Source: Puccinia triticina (taxonomy: Eukaryota > Basidiomycota > Pucciniomycetes > Pucciniales > Pucciniaceae). Taken from it: a stretch of 64,000 nucleotides of DNA. How positions within the stretch are numbered: the stretch's first letter is position 1; every line of letters starts with the position of its first letter. The stretch lies in contig NC_070569.1 in assembly GCF_026914185.1 (NCBI RefSeq), positions 5,766,001 to 5,830,000 on the forward strand. The letters are read 5' to 3'. Under the pieces are notes generated by a model. It worked only from the letters and a program-made list of their open reading frames with translations, was not told where the DNA came from and ran no database searches. A program made the translations under genes and the position numbers. Positions 20,544 through 33,074 of this stretch are shown here, in pieces.

Positions 20544-23500
20544 CTATTTCCCTGAAACCTCAATGTCAGCGCCCGATTTCGCATTCCTTACCTTCCGTTT
20601 CTTCTGGATTTCCGCTGTCCTACAAAAAGCCTGCAAAGCAGAATCAGCAGATACCGGGATATGATTCTCTGAAACCCATGTATCTTCCCCCGGCGTAGAA
20701 CCCTTCCATGATATGAGATAATAAAATTTGCCCTTCTTCGCGCTACAAACATCTAAAACAGACTTGAATTTTGACCAATCCACAACCTGGCTGTCAGTAT
20801 AATAGCGCCCCTTTATACCCAAATCAGCAGAACACCCCTCCACAGAGTTAGGGCTTATATATCGCGCCAACAAAGAAACATTGAAGACCGGATGAAGCTT
20901 TGGATAATCCTTAGAAAGATCCAACATTACCGCATTGCAACCGACCATTTTAACCACCTTAAAAGGACCAATAAACCTATAATCAAGCTTTGCATTAATG
21001 CGCCGCGACTGAATAAATTTGCGCAAAAGCAAAACCTTGTTGCCTTCTTGATAAACCGGCGCTTCTTTCTTACCCTTATTGTAGTACTCAGCCTGTTTGA
21101 CCCTTGCTTGATGCAAACATTCCATCACCGTCTCCTGAGTTACCTGCAAGTCTACCAAAAATTCGTCCAAGTTTTTTCTTCCTGTATTCTCAGTTAGCAC
21201 ATTAAACCTCGGATGGAAACCATAAGTAAAGAAAAATGGGGAAATTTTTGTGCTCGCCGGGTCCAAATTATTTATAGAAAACTCCGCCATCTCTAGGCAT
21301 TTGTGCCAGTTGTCCTGATAATATGAACAAAAGTGTCAAAGATAATCTTCCACTACTTGGTTCATCCGCTAGGTTTGCCCATCCGTCTGTGGATGATAAG
21401 CCGTCGACAAGGCCGGAAGTATACTCAAAGACTTCAACAAAGCATTCCAAAAATTGCTTACAAACGTAGAACCCCGGTCCGAAACAATCCTATCAGGAAG
21501 ACCATGTAAACAAAAAATATTCTTTCTGAACAAATCAGCCAAAACCGCCGATGACGACACCTCCTTACAAGGAATAAAGTGAGTCAGTTTGCTCAGAAGA
21601 TCAATCACAACCAAAATGGAGTCGAACCCCCCCCCCCGAAGTTGGTAACTTAACAATCATGTCCATCCCAATCACGCTCCAAGGCTTTGGATTAGCAATT
21701 ATGGAAACCAACTTTCCGTCTGCCGCTTGCCGCCAAGCCTTTACCCGCTGACATGAATCACAGCTGTTGACGTACGTACTTGATAACAGAATCCTTCATT
21801 CCCGGCCAAGAAAAGGTTCGCGTCAACGTCGCCAACGTCCTAGCGATACCCGGGTGACCTACAGTAGGTGAATCATGATAAAGAGAAATCAATCGCGTCC
21901 TCAACGCCGCCGGAACTAAAATCCTATCCCGATGCCAATAAACATTGTTAGCAAACCGCAAAAATTTCCCTGTCTTCTCAGCCTCAGTGTAATTTTCACC
22001 AAAATAATCTAACAACTCTTTTGAAGGCCGCTGGAAAAACAAATTGTGAGACGTAAAAGGGGATAAGTCCTGCGTAGACGCCTCCTCTCCTCACAAGCCA
22101 CCATCCGCCCCGAAATTAGATTAGCGTCAGTACTTCTGATTCTCTCTTCAAAGTAGTCTTCTCAACGGCTCGGCCCGTCCGCCGGGTTCTTATAACCTAA
22201 AATATGATAAATCAGTATATTAAAATTATCTAGAAACAAAGCCCACCTTGCCTGTTTAGGCGATAAATATTTAGCTGTCTTGAAGTAAAGCAAGTTCGAG
22301 TGATCTGAAAACATTTTTACTGGATTCTCCGTACCCATCAACCACGCTTGCCACTCTTGGCAAGCAGAAACGATTGCCAGGAGCTCCAAATCAAACACCT
22401 TCCATGATCGCTCCCGCTCCGTCAGCTTCCTCAAAAAGTAACTGACAGGAAGGACATCCCCTGCCTCATTCAGCTGACTCAAAACTGCCGCTATAGCATA
22501 GCCAGAGCTGTCGACATGTACAATTCTATCCTGTGCAAAGTTAAAATGCAAAAGAAGGGGTTCATTAACAAACAAACACTTTAAAGATTCAAATTCTCAA
22601 ACAGCCTCCTCCAAATTCAACATAGTCGAATCACTATACTTCTCCTGTGTCAAAGTTGTTAAAGGCCCCGCCACAGTAGAAAACCGTGGTATGAAGCGCC
22701 GATAAAAATTCGTAAATCCTAAAAACTTTTGCAACCCTCTTACCGTAGCCGGAAAAGGCCACTGCTCAATTGTCAACAGCTTATTTCTATTCATTTTTAA
22801 ACCCTTATCCGTAATGTCAAACCCCAAAAATGTTACCTTAGAGCAAAAGAATTCACACTTCGCCAACGATGCTTTAAGAGAAAATTCCCGCAGCTTTTGC
22901 AAAATGTTATCTAAATCCTTCAGATGCTCGTCCCTAGTTTTGGAAAAAATTAAAATGTTGTCAATATACACAAAACAACATACATCCAAAAACTCCCGCA
23001 ACACGTGTTGAATGAATCGTTGAAAAGTGGCAGGAGCATTAGCCAGCCCAAACGGCATAACTTGATATTCGTACAAGCCCCAGGGTGTTTGGAAAGCGGT
23101 TTTCCATTCGTCACCCTCCGCGACACAAAGCAGATTGAAGGCTGCCTTCAAGTCTATCTTAGACAAAAACTTACAACCCTGCAGATTATTTAGAAGGTGA
23201 GCAATAACTGGTAAAGGATAAGAATCCCTTACCGTCATGTTATTCAACAACCTATAATCAACACAAGGTCAGTTAGCCTTTCCCGGAACCTTCACATAGA
23301 ATATTGGAGCAGCAGCCGGGGAAGAAGAAACCCTAATGAAACCCTTAGCTAAGTTATCGTCCACGTATGTTTTGAGCTCATCCCGCTCCGGCTTACTCAG
23401 ATTATACATCTTCCCGAAAGGTGGCTCGGCTCCATCCTTCAGATCAATCTTGCAATCAAACTGACCCCTGTGCGGTGGCAAGTTGGCCAAAGACTCAGTT

Positions 23501-24153
23501 ACAAAGACGTCAGAAAACTTCTCTGTAAGACTTCGCGATTCTTCGCAAGACAAATCATCAATTTCTTGTATACAGTCATACATTACGATATCTCCACTAG
23601 ATCCTCCTACAAAAGAACCAGAGTCTCTTAACCATGAGTTTCCTAAGATAACATTTGCCGAAGCTAACTTGGTTAAATACAGTACAACATGAGAGGAAAG
23701 AAAGGAACCGGAAACCGTGGGGATAATAAAATATCCTTTTGCGTAGGAATTGATTTCTCCCGAGGACGCCAGAGAACTGTCTAAAGACTTGCAACGCAAG
23801 CCCACCGCCATTGGGAATATTTCCATTTTAACCTTGTTAGCGTAATCAGAATCAATGAACAAAGCCAAAGCACCGGAGTCAACCAACACATTTACATCAG
23901 CTTTGTTATTATTATTTATCAGCAAACTACCATGAAAAAACGGACGATTATCCGGTCGAGGAGTTTTAACGACTAAATATGATTGCTTACAATCCGAGGC
24001 ATTCATCTTTTCCGCCAAACAAGCGTTAAAGAAAACCTCCCCAGCCAACATATCCTCCATATTAACCATTTCCGCCAACAACACCGGATCAGCGTCATCT
24101 CCGCGAGCGCTCGCCACTCTTTTCTTGAAGGGTAAACCGTCAACTTCTGCCAA
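20544..24153 (-). pseudogene. Gypsy A pol: protease, RT, RNase H, integrase, chromodomain
   Basis: Segments in order: protease with LVDSGALALFIDSD (about 23880); RT from about 23340 to 22600 (QVMPFGLANAPATFQRFI); RNase H at 22575-22162; the integrase zinc region and core at 22042-21370 ([29 protein letters not shown]); and a C-terminal chromodomain at about 20830-20660 (YYLISWKGSTPGEDTWVSEN). Damage: TGA at 23269-23271 and 22597-22599, both where Arg CGA is plausible; a disrupted stretch at 22050-22160 and another at 21620-21760; the RT catalytic box reads YIDN instead of YIDD; and the third integrase acidic residue (after TDGQT) is a TAG codon. It is clearly inactive. Chromodomains of this class direct integration to modified chromatin. 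Confidence 0.9.
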
Positions 24154-25871
24154 AGATTGCCGTTTCTTGCCTTTGTCTTCTCGGTGAACTGGCGAAGTCG
24201 TACCACTTCGACTCGCTTGTGCTCAAACAGCAGACGAAGTCGAAGGAAGCCTGACCCCTTCCGGAGACGATTTAAGGTCCCCTCGCTTCTTCGCCTTGCT
24301 CCTTCGCGTTGACCCCCCCATTCCTTCCATAACGCCAACATATCAGACAGATCCATCTTCATTTCGGCGCCAAGGGTACAACCCTGTTTGAGGTAATGAG
24401 AATTGTTGTAAGTACCCCCACACCAAATACAAATATTACGATCCACGCAAGCTTGACGGAAGTCCTTGTAGTTGAAATCTGCCTCTTTCAACAACGCCGA
24501 AACCTCATCAACATCCATAGGATCTCCATCTGGCAGCTTGACACGCTGAGGATGCGAAGTTGTTGGTTGAGGATTGACCCAAGCCCGATTTTCTCCCGGG
24601 GGATGATTTCGATGATCCTGACCAGCGTGAGAGGGACCCTGTTTTTGATTGGAATGTGGGTCGAGGATCTTACTGACACCGGAGACATTCTTAGCCACGA
24701 CCTGGGCGATAGCTTGACGAGAATCCAAATCAACCGTCTCATCCCATCGTCCTCGAAAAAGCGCCAACTTGATTATGTTCGGATCAATCGCCTTATCATA
24801 AGCTACACATTTCAAACGGTCGGTTAATTGTAGGGGTTGCAGCAAAGATTTGAAGATAATATTAAATTCCTCAATAGACTTGTTTCCCTGGCGTGCCGCA
24901 TGAAAAGCCGCTTCCGCACGTTCCAACTTGTGATGAGTCTTGAACGTGTGTTTGATGGCACCAATAAAAGCCTCACAATCCCGCAACTTGTTAAGAACAT
25001 AATCCATTTTTGCAGAGGCCGGCAAAGTCGGTAAATCAAGGGCCGATGCGTTCTCAGCAAGCAATCCTCGCCACCAAACATACGACGGAACACTTTTGTC
25101 CATGCGACCTGTGTCTGACCAAAAATAACCGGAGATTTAAAGAATCTTCTGCTTCTCCAAATTGAACTGATCGCCGATTCGCTCAAATGTGTTTCTCATA
25201 GAGAAACAAAAGTTGTTAGTTTCTCGAGGCATCCTGGTAAAGTAAACGCCCGCCTTGTGAGGAGGTTCGATAAAAATTCGAGGACGCTCAACAGTCATTG
25301 GTCTCATTTCCAATCGACCCACTCGACTGTCGAATCCCTCCTTAAATCCCTCGAACGTTCCACAAAGATGCGCCATTGATTCATTTTGCAAAGCCTGATA
25401 CCCACGTAACTCCGAGAAAAACACATCCTTAATTTTCTTATTCTCGGCCTGTAAATCTTTGATTGCCTTCTTGTCCTGTCGAGCTTGTGCCTTTAAAAGA
25501 GAGATAGATTCTGCTTGATCCTGAAGGCGAGAAGTTTGAACCGAGTTATCGCCTCGTAAACCCAATAAAAGCACCAAAACATCTTCCTCACTTTGACCCG
25601 CCATACCCGGATTAGCACCACTTGAACCCGCAATAGGAAAGTCGACACCAGGGATAGGTATATCGGTTCCGGGAATAGGTCGCGGAGAAAAGTTGATAAA
25701 TGATGGGGAGTTGTGATTGAACGGAGAAGGAGATTGATTGGAGAAGAAGGGGGAAGCCTGAGCACGAATGGGAACAGGAGCCGTCATTTGTGGTTGAGTT
25801 GGAGGAGACAGAGAAAATCTTGGCGAAACTCTGACTGGAGTAATCGGAGAAATGACAGAGGGTTCTGACAT
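24003..25871 (-). pseudogene. Gypsy A gag
   Basis: Begins MSEPSVISPITPVRVSPRFS at 25871. The frame is broken by one TAA at 25137-25139 and resumes in the same frame to 24003. The second part has a capsid-like helical region (about 25100-24700) and a CCHC-like finger CIWCGGTYNNSHYLKQGC with atypical spacing near 24420. The end overlaps pol in another frame, so pol was probably reached by frameshifting. Gag packages the element RNA in cytoplasmic particles. Confidence 0.8.
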
Positions 25872-25930
25872 GCCGAAAAATTTTATAATATGTATGTATA
25901 TAACTCTATTCTTGATGATTGATATATAAT

Positions 25931-26387
25931 TGTGAGGACTTGGCTACTACTCAGTTCGCTATATAAGGCTATGAAACTATCCAAGAGGATAGTTTGCCAA
26001 TGCTTGAGTAATAACTAAGTTTATAGTTCTATGCGATTGCAATAGAAGAAAGATTCACAATGATAATGTAGTCTTTTCTGAGTGTTTTGAGATTTCTCGG
26101 ATACACGAAGATGATAGTGATGGATGAAATGAAAAAGAATATATCGATGGGGAAAAGAAGAGAAAGGGAAAAGAGGAAAACATGAAAACCACAGAAAGAT
26201 AACAATAAGAATCCAAACCGAACTGACAAAGGATTGTGAAAGAGATACGTCATGATCATTCGGATAATCTCAATTAATCCACCATTAGGATTAATAACCC
26301 AAAGCGCATGACAGGAGATTTGCCAACCGACAAATTAGCCGGATGAATAAGCATTTGCCGCCCTGTAACGAAAAACAAGACGTTACA
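25931..26387 (-). repeat. Gypsy A 5' LTR
   Basis: 457 bp, partner of 20074-20530. Gag starts 59 bp downstream in element orientation. I could not identify the primer-binding site; a self-primed Tf1-like mechanism is possible. Confidence 0.95.
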
Positions 26388-27300
26388 CCTCTCCCGGTCG
26401 ACTGCTTCATACAGTACTTGACTCGGAGCGATCCCTCCCGTCCAACAAAGACATAGGATAGTCGACTGGGAGGGATCCCTCCCAGTCAACTAATACATGG
26501 AAAAGTTGTCCGGGAGGCATCCCTCCCGGTTGACTGATAAATAGAATAGTCGACCGAAAGATATCCCTCCCGGTCAACTGCTTCATACAATAGTGACTGG
26601 GAGGGATCCCTCCCAGTCGTCCGGGAGGGATCCCTCCCGGACAACTGATACATACAGTAGTCGACCGGGAGGGAATACATTTATCAGTCCTCCGGGAGGG
26701 ATCCCTCCCGGTCAACTGCTCCATACAACAGTCGTCCGGAAAGGATCCCTCCCGGACGACTGTTCTATGTATCAGTCCTCCGGGAAGCATCCCTCCCGGA
26801 CAACAGGTTCATACAATAGTCGTCCGGAAGGGATCCCTCCCGGACGACTGTTCTATGTATCAGTCGTCCGGGAGGGATCCCTCCCGGACAACAGGTTCAT
26901 ACAATAGTCGTCCGGAAGGGATCCCTCCCGGACGACTGTTCTATGTATCAGTCGACCGGGAGGGATGCTTCCCGGAGGACTGATATATGTATCAGTCGTC
27001 CGGGAGGCATCCCTCCCGGTCGACTATTGTATGAACCTCTCGACCGGGAGGGATGCCTCCCGGACGAATATTCCCTATATCAGTCGAACGGGAGGGATCC
27101 CTCCCGCAGGACTGATAAATGTATCAGTCGACCGGGAGGGATCCCTCCCGGACAACTGATACATACAATAGTCGACCGGGAGGGATCCCTCCCGGACGAC
27201 AGGTTCATACGATAGTCGACCGGGAGGGATCCCTCCCGGACAACTGATACATACAATAGTCGACCGGGAGGGATCCCTCCCGGTCGACTGATAGGTCGAC
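26388..27300. repeat. 44-46-bp dyad satellite with GGATCC-centred palindromes
   Basis: About 20 units, each containing a perfect or near-perfect 24-bp palindrome centred on GGATCC (half-site GACCGGGAGGGATCC) joined by ACTGATACATACAATAGT-like linkers. Periods measured from GTCGAC to GTCGAC at 27125, 27169, 27215 and 27259 are 44, 46 and 44 bp. Repetitive peptides can be read in several frames on both strands but are only a consequence of the repeat. Confidence 0.9.
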
Positions 27301-28261
27301 ATGGGCTGGTCGACATGAGTGCCCTTTCATCTAGCCTTGTCAACCCCGCCTAGGACGGGAGGGTTTACTACGAGTCAACATGGGCGCATATTCTGGTTGA
27401 CCTGGTGGAATTCCCTTCAAGGGCTAGTCAACAAGGGCTTGTATTATGTGTATGGAAATACATCCCCTTGTTGATGACCAATGAGCACCAGTACAGCTCC
27501 GGAGCTTGGCGCATGCAAATACTGAGCTACAATGCTGAGCTAGCTGAGCTGCCCTGTGATTAATCAAGGAATGAACGTGGATGTCCTGGAAGTCTCACTC
27601 TGGATTGCGCATGTCAACTGACGGCGCTTTCTCGAGTTTTTTTCACAGTGCCTATTATAGTTAGATCATCATAGTTAAGAATTAGATCATAAATTTAGAA
27701 ATTGATAATTCTCAACGCAATCACTAGATTACTCACAGAAAGAATAACCTTGCCAGCGTTAGCCACCAGAAGAAGCCTTAATAATATTAAGTACGTAGAC
27801 AATGATGTTCAAAAGATTAGCTGACCCATAAACAATGCGAAATGTAGGCATTGATCAATAGCATCATTGGAACAAGCATAGTTGAATGAAGGAGACCAGC
27901 CATTCTTGTCAACCAATAAGGTGAGCAGACTAACCTGCTCTAGTTCTCAAAGGAGAGCAAGATTGACTAACTTGGTGGGATCAACCAATAAGATCAATTG
28001 CAGATCTTTCTTTGTTCTTTCAATCATCTTTTCTTTTTTTTTCAAAATCTTCCTCCACAAAATCTCTATCTCAGTCAACTACCAGTCGACCATTTCACCT
28101 TCCATCAGAAACACAGCCAAGAAGCAAACAATCTGTTCTGCTCTTAGGTACTTAAAATTTCATTTATTTGTCTACAATGCAGTCTCTTTTAGTTCATTGT
28201 ACATAGTTAAGAAGAAGCTTTAGTCCAACAAAAACAACATGCTCTTAGTGGCTTGGAATTT
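27301..28261. other. No gene recognised
   Basis: Residual satellite-like words to about 27440, then AT-rich intergenic sequence with a poly-T rich stretch near 28020. No domain-bearing frame is seen. Confidence 0.4.
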
Positions 28262-28725
28262 TACAGGTACCTGCGGCTTTTTTTGGCAAAATGGTACACC
28301 CGCACCTGCACCCGCAAAGTGGGTCAGAGCGGGTAGTAGGTACCTGCCCCTCAAAATCATTGGACTGGAAGGAATCCTTCCAGTCAAAGGGGTTCTGTAG
28401 CCTCTTTGACTGGAAGGAATCCTTCCAATCAAAGAGGTTACAAAACCTCTTTGGTCAGAAGAGATTCCTCCTGGTGAAGAACCTCCTCAACCGGAAGGAA
28501 TCCCTTCCGGCAAAAGAGGTTACAGAAACTCTTTGGCTGTAAATAATCCCTTCTGGCCAAAGAGGTTTTGTAACCTCTTTTACTGGAAGGAATGCCTTCC
28601 CATTCCTTCCAGTTGTTGTGGCAGCCGCCACATGCCCAAAAAAGAGCGGGTACCCGCTCAATTTCTCCCAGCAACCCAGCATCTGCACCCAAAACCGTAA
28701 CGCTGGCGGGTACCCGCCAGCAGAT
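28262..28725. repeat. GGTACC modules flanking a 45-bp dyad satellite
   Basis: GGTACC/GCGGGTACCCGC modules at 28262-28345 and 28640-28725 enclose 28350-28610, where GACTGGAAGGAATCCTTCC palindromes alternate with AAAGAGGTT...AACCTCTTT dyads at a period of about 45 bp. The architecture is the same as in the hAT MITE at 18609-19713, with unrelated satellite sequence. I could not define TIRs or a target duplication for this copy. Confidence 0.65.
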
Positions 28726-28739
28726 AACAGGTGGTGTGG

Positions 28740-30512
28740 TGTGCCAAATGTGTTTCAAGTATCAAATCACATAAATTCACAGTTTAATATTGAGAAGGAG
28801 CCATATTTCTAGATGTATTATTTCACAATTGAATTCTACAGGTCAATTAACCCCAGTCACTCACTGGAACCATTAGGCTAGCTGTACTCAGTCAAAAATT
28901 ATTAGGATTGTACTGTTTTCATAAGCAGAATTACATACTGTAGAGATATTTTGATAGTATGTAGTATAGAATTAGACTCAAGTACATATTCATAGTATAT
29001 GGGTGGCGTGGTTTTGGCCCTGCCCATGTACCATGGCATGGTTCCACCTGTGGAAACCTCCAGGGTTGTTGTTTTGCTCCACCCACGTACCACAGTATGG
29101 CTCCACCTGTGGAAACCTCCATAATTGTGTAGGTTCCATGGACACCACCACATGGACACCACCACTACCACGTAGACACCATATGGGCACCACCACCACA
29201 ACCACGTGGATACCATCACCATGTACATGGACTATGGTGGTCACACCAGAAAAAATCCCTCAAAAGGATCCCCACCAGCAAAAATCCCTCACATTTTACT
29301 ATAAAAGGAGGATATTTTCCCTCCTCAGTTTTGGCATGCCACTCAGGCAATCCTAACCAGAGCACACGTCTCACTCAGAGTTACAAGTCCCATCCACATA
29401 AACACAGCAGTGTGATCTCAATCAAGTTGCCCATCAAAATCTTTCATGCCTCAGAAGATATATAAGTAGTCAAGTAGCTAGAATCACCACTTGTGCTCTT
29501 AACCAGCCAAAGTGATCTTAACCCATTGTGCTCTTAACTGAAGGTTAAGGAAGAGGGCAAAGACACTTTGAATGGTTCACATATAACATCAGTTCACTCA
29601 GAAATCTTGTATCAGGTTATCTCTGCTTTCATATCTCACAAACATATAAAACCATATAAAACATATCTTATGTTAAGACTCATTGAATTCCCATTATCTG
29701 ACTCAAGGCTGTTTTAAAGCACTCCGACCCCATTACCCATACAAAATCCACTAAACCCATTTCTGCTGAATTCAAGTCTGATCTAGGTCTGATAAGAGAC
29801 TGCTGCACATAGTTTTCTTTATCATTAGTTTGCCACAACAATAAATAAATTTGTTGTGATAGCTCTTGTGTAGTATCATAGAGGGGCAGGTCTTTCAAAC
29901 CACCTGTAACAGTTGTAATAGCTTCTTACATCTTTGAAATATTATAACTGGTATTTCCCCCTCGCAGAACTGCCACCCGTCCCAAAGGAGTTCTCACCAT
30001 GGGTTCGTCGGGGCCATCTCTAGAAAGAATTTTAAATCCGACTACTGTTTGGTATTTCCATTTTTGACTTCTGACTACCAAATTGCATCTGGGTCAATTT
30101 TTGGTCCGCGCGACCTGGGGTGCACCTCCTCCCAACGTAAACCGCATTTGGTAGTCAGAAGTCAAATTTAGGGTCTGGGTAGTCAATTAATCAAGACTCA
30201 AAATTTATAACTTCTCACTGGGGTGCCCAAAGCCCGGCACTATTAACAGTACCAGAGGAACTGTTCACTAGCATACCCAGCATTGTTAGTAGTAGGAAAT
30301 ATGACAAAAAGCCCCACTGCCTTAAAATTGTTTTTGGTTTGTGGGTTGCAGCCTAGAAGCTAACAATTTGGAGAAAGAGTAATTCAATTGACACTGTGAA
30401 ATTGTGGTGCACTTCAAGGCACCCATGCCAAGGTTTTGGTAGTTGTCCTTAGTAGGAAATCCAAGGCATCAAAATTCAGTCTTCTGGATGTCCAATAATT
30501 TTGGGAGTCAGA
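28740..30512. other. Intergenic with CACCTGTGGAAACCTCC duplication
   Basis: No gene is recognised. At about 28990-29150 two copies of a roughly 60-bp unit share GTACCA and CCACCTGTGGAAACCTCCA, followed by CCACCA-rich sequence to 29230. The rest is AT-rich, apart from the MITE listed separately. Confidence 0.4.
30040..30185. mobile_element. Probable MITE with GACTTCTGACTACCAAA inverted repeats
   Basis: GACTTCTGACTACCAAAT and its complement face each other across about 80 bp and the similarity continues outward to GACTAC-type ends. No clear target duplication was found. Confidence 0.55.
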
Positions 30513-31624
30513 CACCAGGGGTGATTTTGACGCACTCTCCAGAGAGTGCCATACCGTACCTTTTTTCCGGAACTGTGCTGGATGCTTTTGGTGAAATTAG
30601 TGTAAGAAATAATGAACAATGCTTGAACTCATCCACAACTGTTCTGCAAATGATCCTGGATTCATCCATAAATCATCAAGAATTCATGCAGAACTCAACT
30701 GGAACTCAATCAGAACACAGCTGAAACAACCAAGACACACTGGCCACAATTAAATCATAACTCAATTTGACCTGTTTTTTGATTGTGATGATTTCTTGGG
30801 ATTCAATTCATGTTATTCACATGCTCATGAAGGTGTTCATTGTTTTCACTTTGCTAATTTTTCCCTCATGTGCGCGCGTAAAATGTTGTTACAAATTGTA
30901 GGCTGGGCCTCTTTCAGATCAACAACACGTACACACCGGTTAGAATCATGTGAAAGGCCCACCTGAATTGTCATATTTCCCTCAATAAAAGCAGGTATCA
31001 TCTATAATTGAGCCAAAACAGGATGAAAATAGGGTGAAAGTATGTGTCAAGTCAAGCTTGGAGTTTTGTTGTACCAGATTTCAGCTAGACAACCTGGATT
31101 CTTAACACATATAAGATTGTGATTTGTTTTTATGGTTTTTTGTTTTTCAATGTCTTCATGCACATGCATGTGAGCTGTTTTCCATTTTTACAATGTCACC
31201 TTCGTGTACGCGCGTACATTGTGGTGACAGATCACCAGAGGGGCCTTTCACAGCTCCATGACAAGTAAAAACTGGTCAGAAAGCCATTAAAGCCCCAGCT
31301 AGTCACATTTATGTTGTGTGAAACCCCTTGCACATAGATAAATTGATCAACATAAATTCACCATAAATGATTGATAATTGGGCATTGAGTAAATATCATT
31401 TCATTATAGGTTGTAATTGAGTTATCCTTAAGGAATGAAACAGTTCTATACAACATTGCATGAGGTCCTGTGATACTTCCTCATAAATTATGAAAGACTT
31501 CCCATTGACTTCTGAATAATTTATCAATCATTTCCTAATACACATCTGACTGACATCAGACCCAGAACAACATAAAATTACAGTCAGGCACTCTCTGCAG
31601 AGTGCGTCAAATCCTCCCCTGGTG
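30513..31624. mobile_element. 1112-bp non-autonomous DNA transposon, CACCAGGGG ends, AGA duplication
   Basis: TIRs of about 40 bp start CACCAGGGG and contain GATTTGACGCACTCT followed by an internal palindrome of the type GCACTCTCTGCAGAGTGC. AGA is present on both sides (30510-30512, 31625-31627). A 3-bp duplication with a CAC- start is reminiscent of CACTA/CMC elements, but the termini are CACCA, not CACTA. A single related end lies near 2994-3035. Inside are two related segments with GCGCGTA...ATTGT (about 30868 and 31208); no coding sequence is seen. Confidence 0.7.
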
Positions 31625-32183
31625 AGAATTCAAATTCTTGGGAGTCAATTGGTTAAGCCCCTGTGTAATTAGGTCCCGTTTGGCCATGCAGGGGCCAAAA
31701 TCTCAATCTTGCGATATCAGAATCTTCCCATGGGCAGATTCTGATCTTGGCCAATGAAAGCCGGGCAGCCAAACATGCCCAGAATCTGTATCTGTGACAT
31801 CAAGATCCTGATCCAGGACTGTTTGGCTGCCGAGAATCTTGGGTCAACCCTGCCAACCCATGCCACTTCACCAGCATCCAAGCAAGAACAATACCTATGT
31901 ATGTACTGGTAGATACACAGGTATTGTTCTTGCCACCTGCAACAAATCCATTACAGGAATTTGTATTTTAGTGTATTGAACTCAAATGCATTACCAATAC
32001 CATGTATTGGTATTGTATTTGTCCTGCAATAAAATACATTTTATTTTTGTAGATTTGTATTGGCTGTCCAATACATTTTTGTTTGGCTATCATGTATCAA
32101 GGGGGTCCATGCAATACAGATAAAATCCCAATACATTCAACATGTATACATGAGATCATCAGTTTTGGTAGTGGCTGGGCCGG
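31625..32183. other. Intergenic with short hairpins
   Basis: Contains a CAAGAACAATACCT / AGGTATTGTTCTTG hairpin (about 31884-31935) and an ACCAATACCATGTATTGGTA palindrome (about 31993). The last bases before gypsy B (CAGTTTTGGTAGTGGCTGG) could be the original left end of hAT-2, separated from it by the gypsy B insertion; this is inference. Confidence 0.4.
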
Positions 32184-32986
32184 TATGGAGCTCCGCTCGG
32201 TGCTAGGCCGGCGGCAGCGCTGGGAGGGGAAAAAGTGCCTGGTGGCTGCCCTCTCGGATGGTCCGGAAAGGAGTTGTAGGGATTTGAGTTGATAGCGTTT
32301 TGGGGAAGTGGTTTTGAGGTAACGTCAAGCTGTGGAGTCTCGACGGCGGTTGTTGGGTTGGATGCGTGAGGATTCTGGAAGGGACTGGGGATCGGATGAA
32401 GGACTCGGACTTGGGATTCTTGATGATGATTGAAAAGGTGATGCCCTTATTCTTGGATCAGAATGGCATGCCTCTCCCATCATCCAAGTTCAGCGAACTT
32501 GGACTCCGGGAGGCGACCTGTCACATACATTTCATCACATCCTCCTGTGCGCTACGCGCGCACACACACACACAACAAAACCGCAGAAAGAAAGAAAGAA
32601 GAGAACAAAGAACAAAGAAAACACAACACAAAAGAAAAGAAAAGAGGAAACAGAAAGAGAACAACCAGGACCAGAGAGGGAGAAAGAGAAGGGAGAATAA
32701 GATGAAATGGAAATCAAAAACAAACAGAGAATAAATCCACAGCAGATGCTGTGTTAGGACCAAGAAATGAGAAGATTGACTTGAGAGGGAAGGGAGACTA
32801 TCAAGAAAAGAAGATGGAGGGGAAAAAAAAGAAAAGGTGAGGTAACAGAGCAGGAAAAGAGGCTGGGAATAAGAATCTGAAGTCTTGAGGATTGCAGCTT
32901 GGAGGTCCTGGAACTGAAACTTGACGTCTGATGCCGGTGAGAGCGGAAACTGAGGACTGAGCTTGACCACCGTATTGGTCACCACA
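32184..32986 (-). repeat. Gypsy B 3' LTR
   Basis: In element orientation it runs TGTGGTGACC ... GAGCTCCATA. It is nearly identical to the 5' LTR over 32184-32762 and diverges, with indels, in the pyrimidine-rich part at 32763-32986. A purine-rich GTGGTGGGTGGA lies just upstream and may be the polypurine tract. Long frames inside it are not genes. Confidence 0.8.
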
Positions 32987-33074
32987 TCCACCCACCACTT
33001 ACAGTCTATCCCTAGACTGCACCGCCTCTTGTTGCAAGCTCCAAATACCGCCCTAAAGAGAAGACGAAACACAG

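Larger units (their letters stand above)
20074..26387 (-). mobile_element. Gypsy A: full-length Ty3/gypsy chromovirus-type LTR retrotransposon
   Basis: Two 457-bp LTRs (20074-20530 and 25931-26387) in the same orientation, TG..CA ends, about 15 mismatches between them by my count (near 3%), and a perfect 5-bp target duplication CCTCT (20069-20073, 26388-26392). The order on the reverse strand is gag, protease, RT, RNase H, integrase, chromodomain, as in Tf1/sushi-like chromoviruses. Several nonsense codons and lost catalytic residues make it non-autonomous. Confidence 0.95.

Noticed and set aside
26388..27300. Proline/arginine-rich repeat proteins on both strands, or a CRISPR-like array
   Set aside because: The frames exist only because the 44-bp palindromic units lack stops. 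Units are contiguous satellite repeats without unique spacers, in a eukaryotic genome.
32366..33072. Long Lys- or Phe/Ser-rich frames on both strands (and the same near 44750-45370)
   Set aside because: They lie in the purine/pyrimidine-rich part of the gypsy B LTRs and are duplicated only because the LTRs are.
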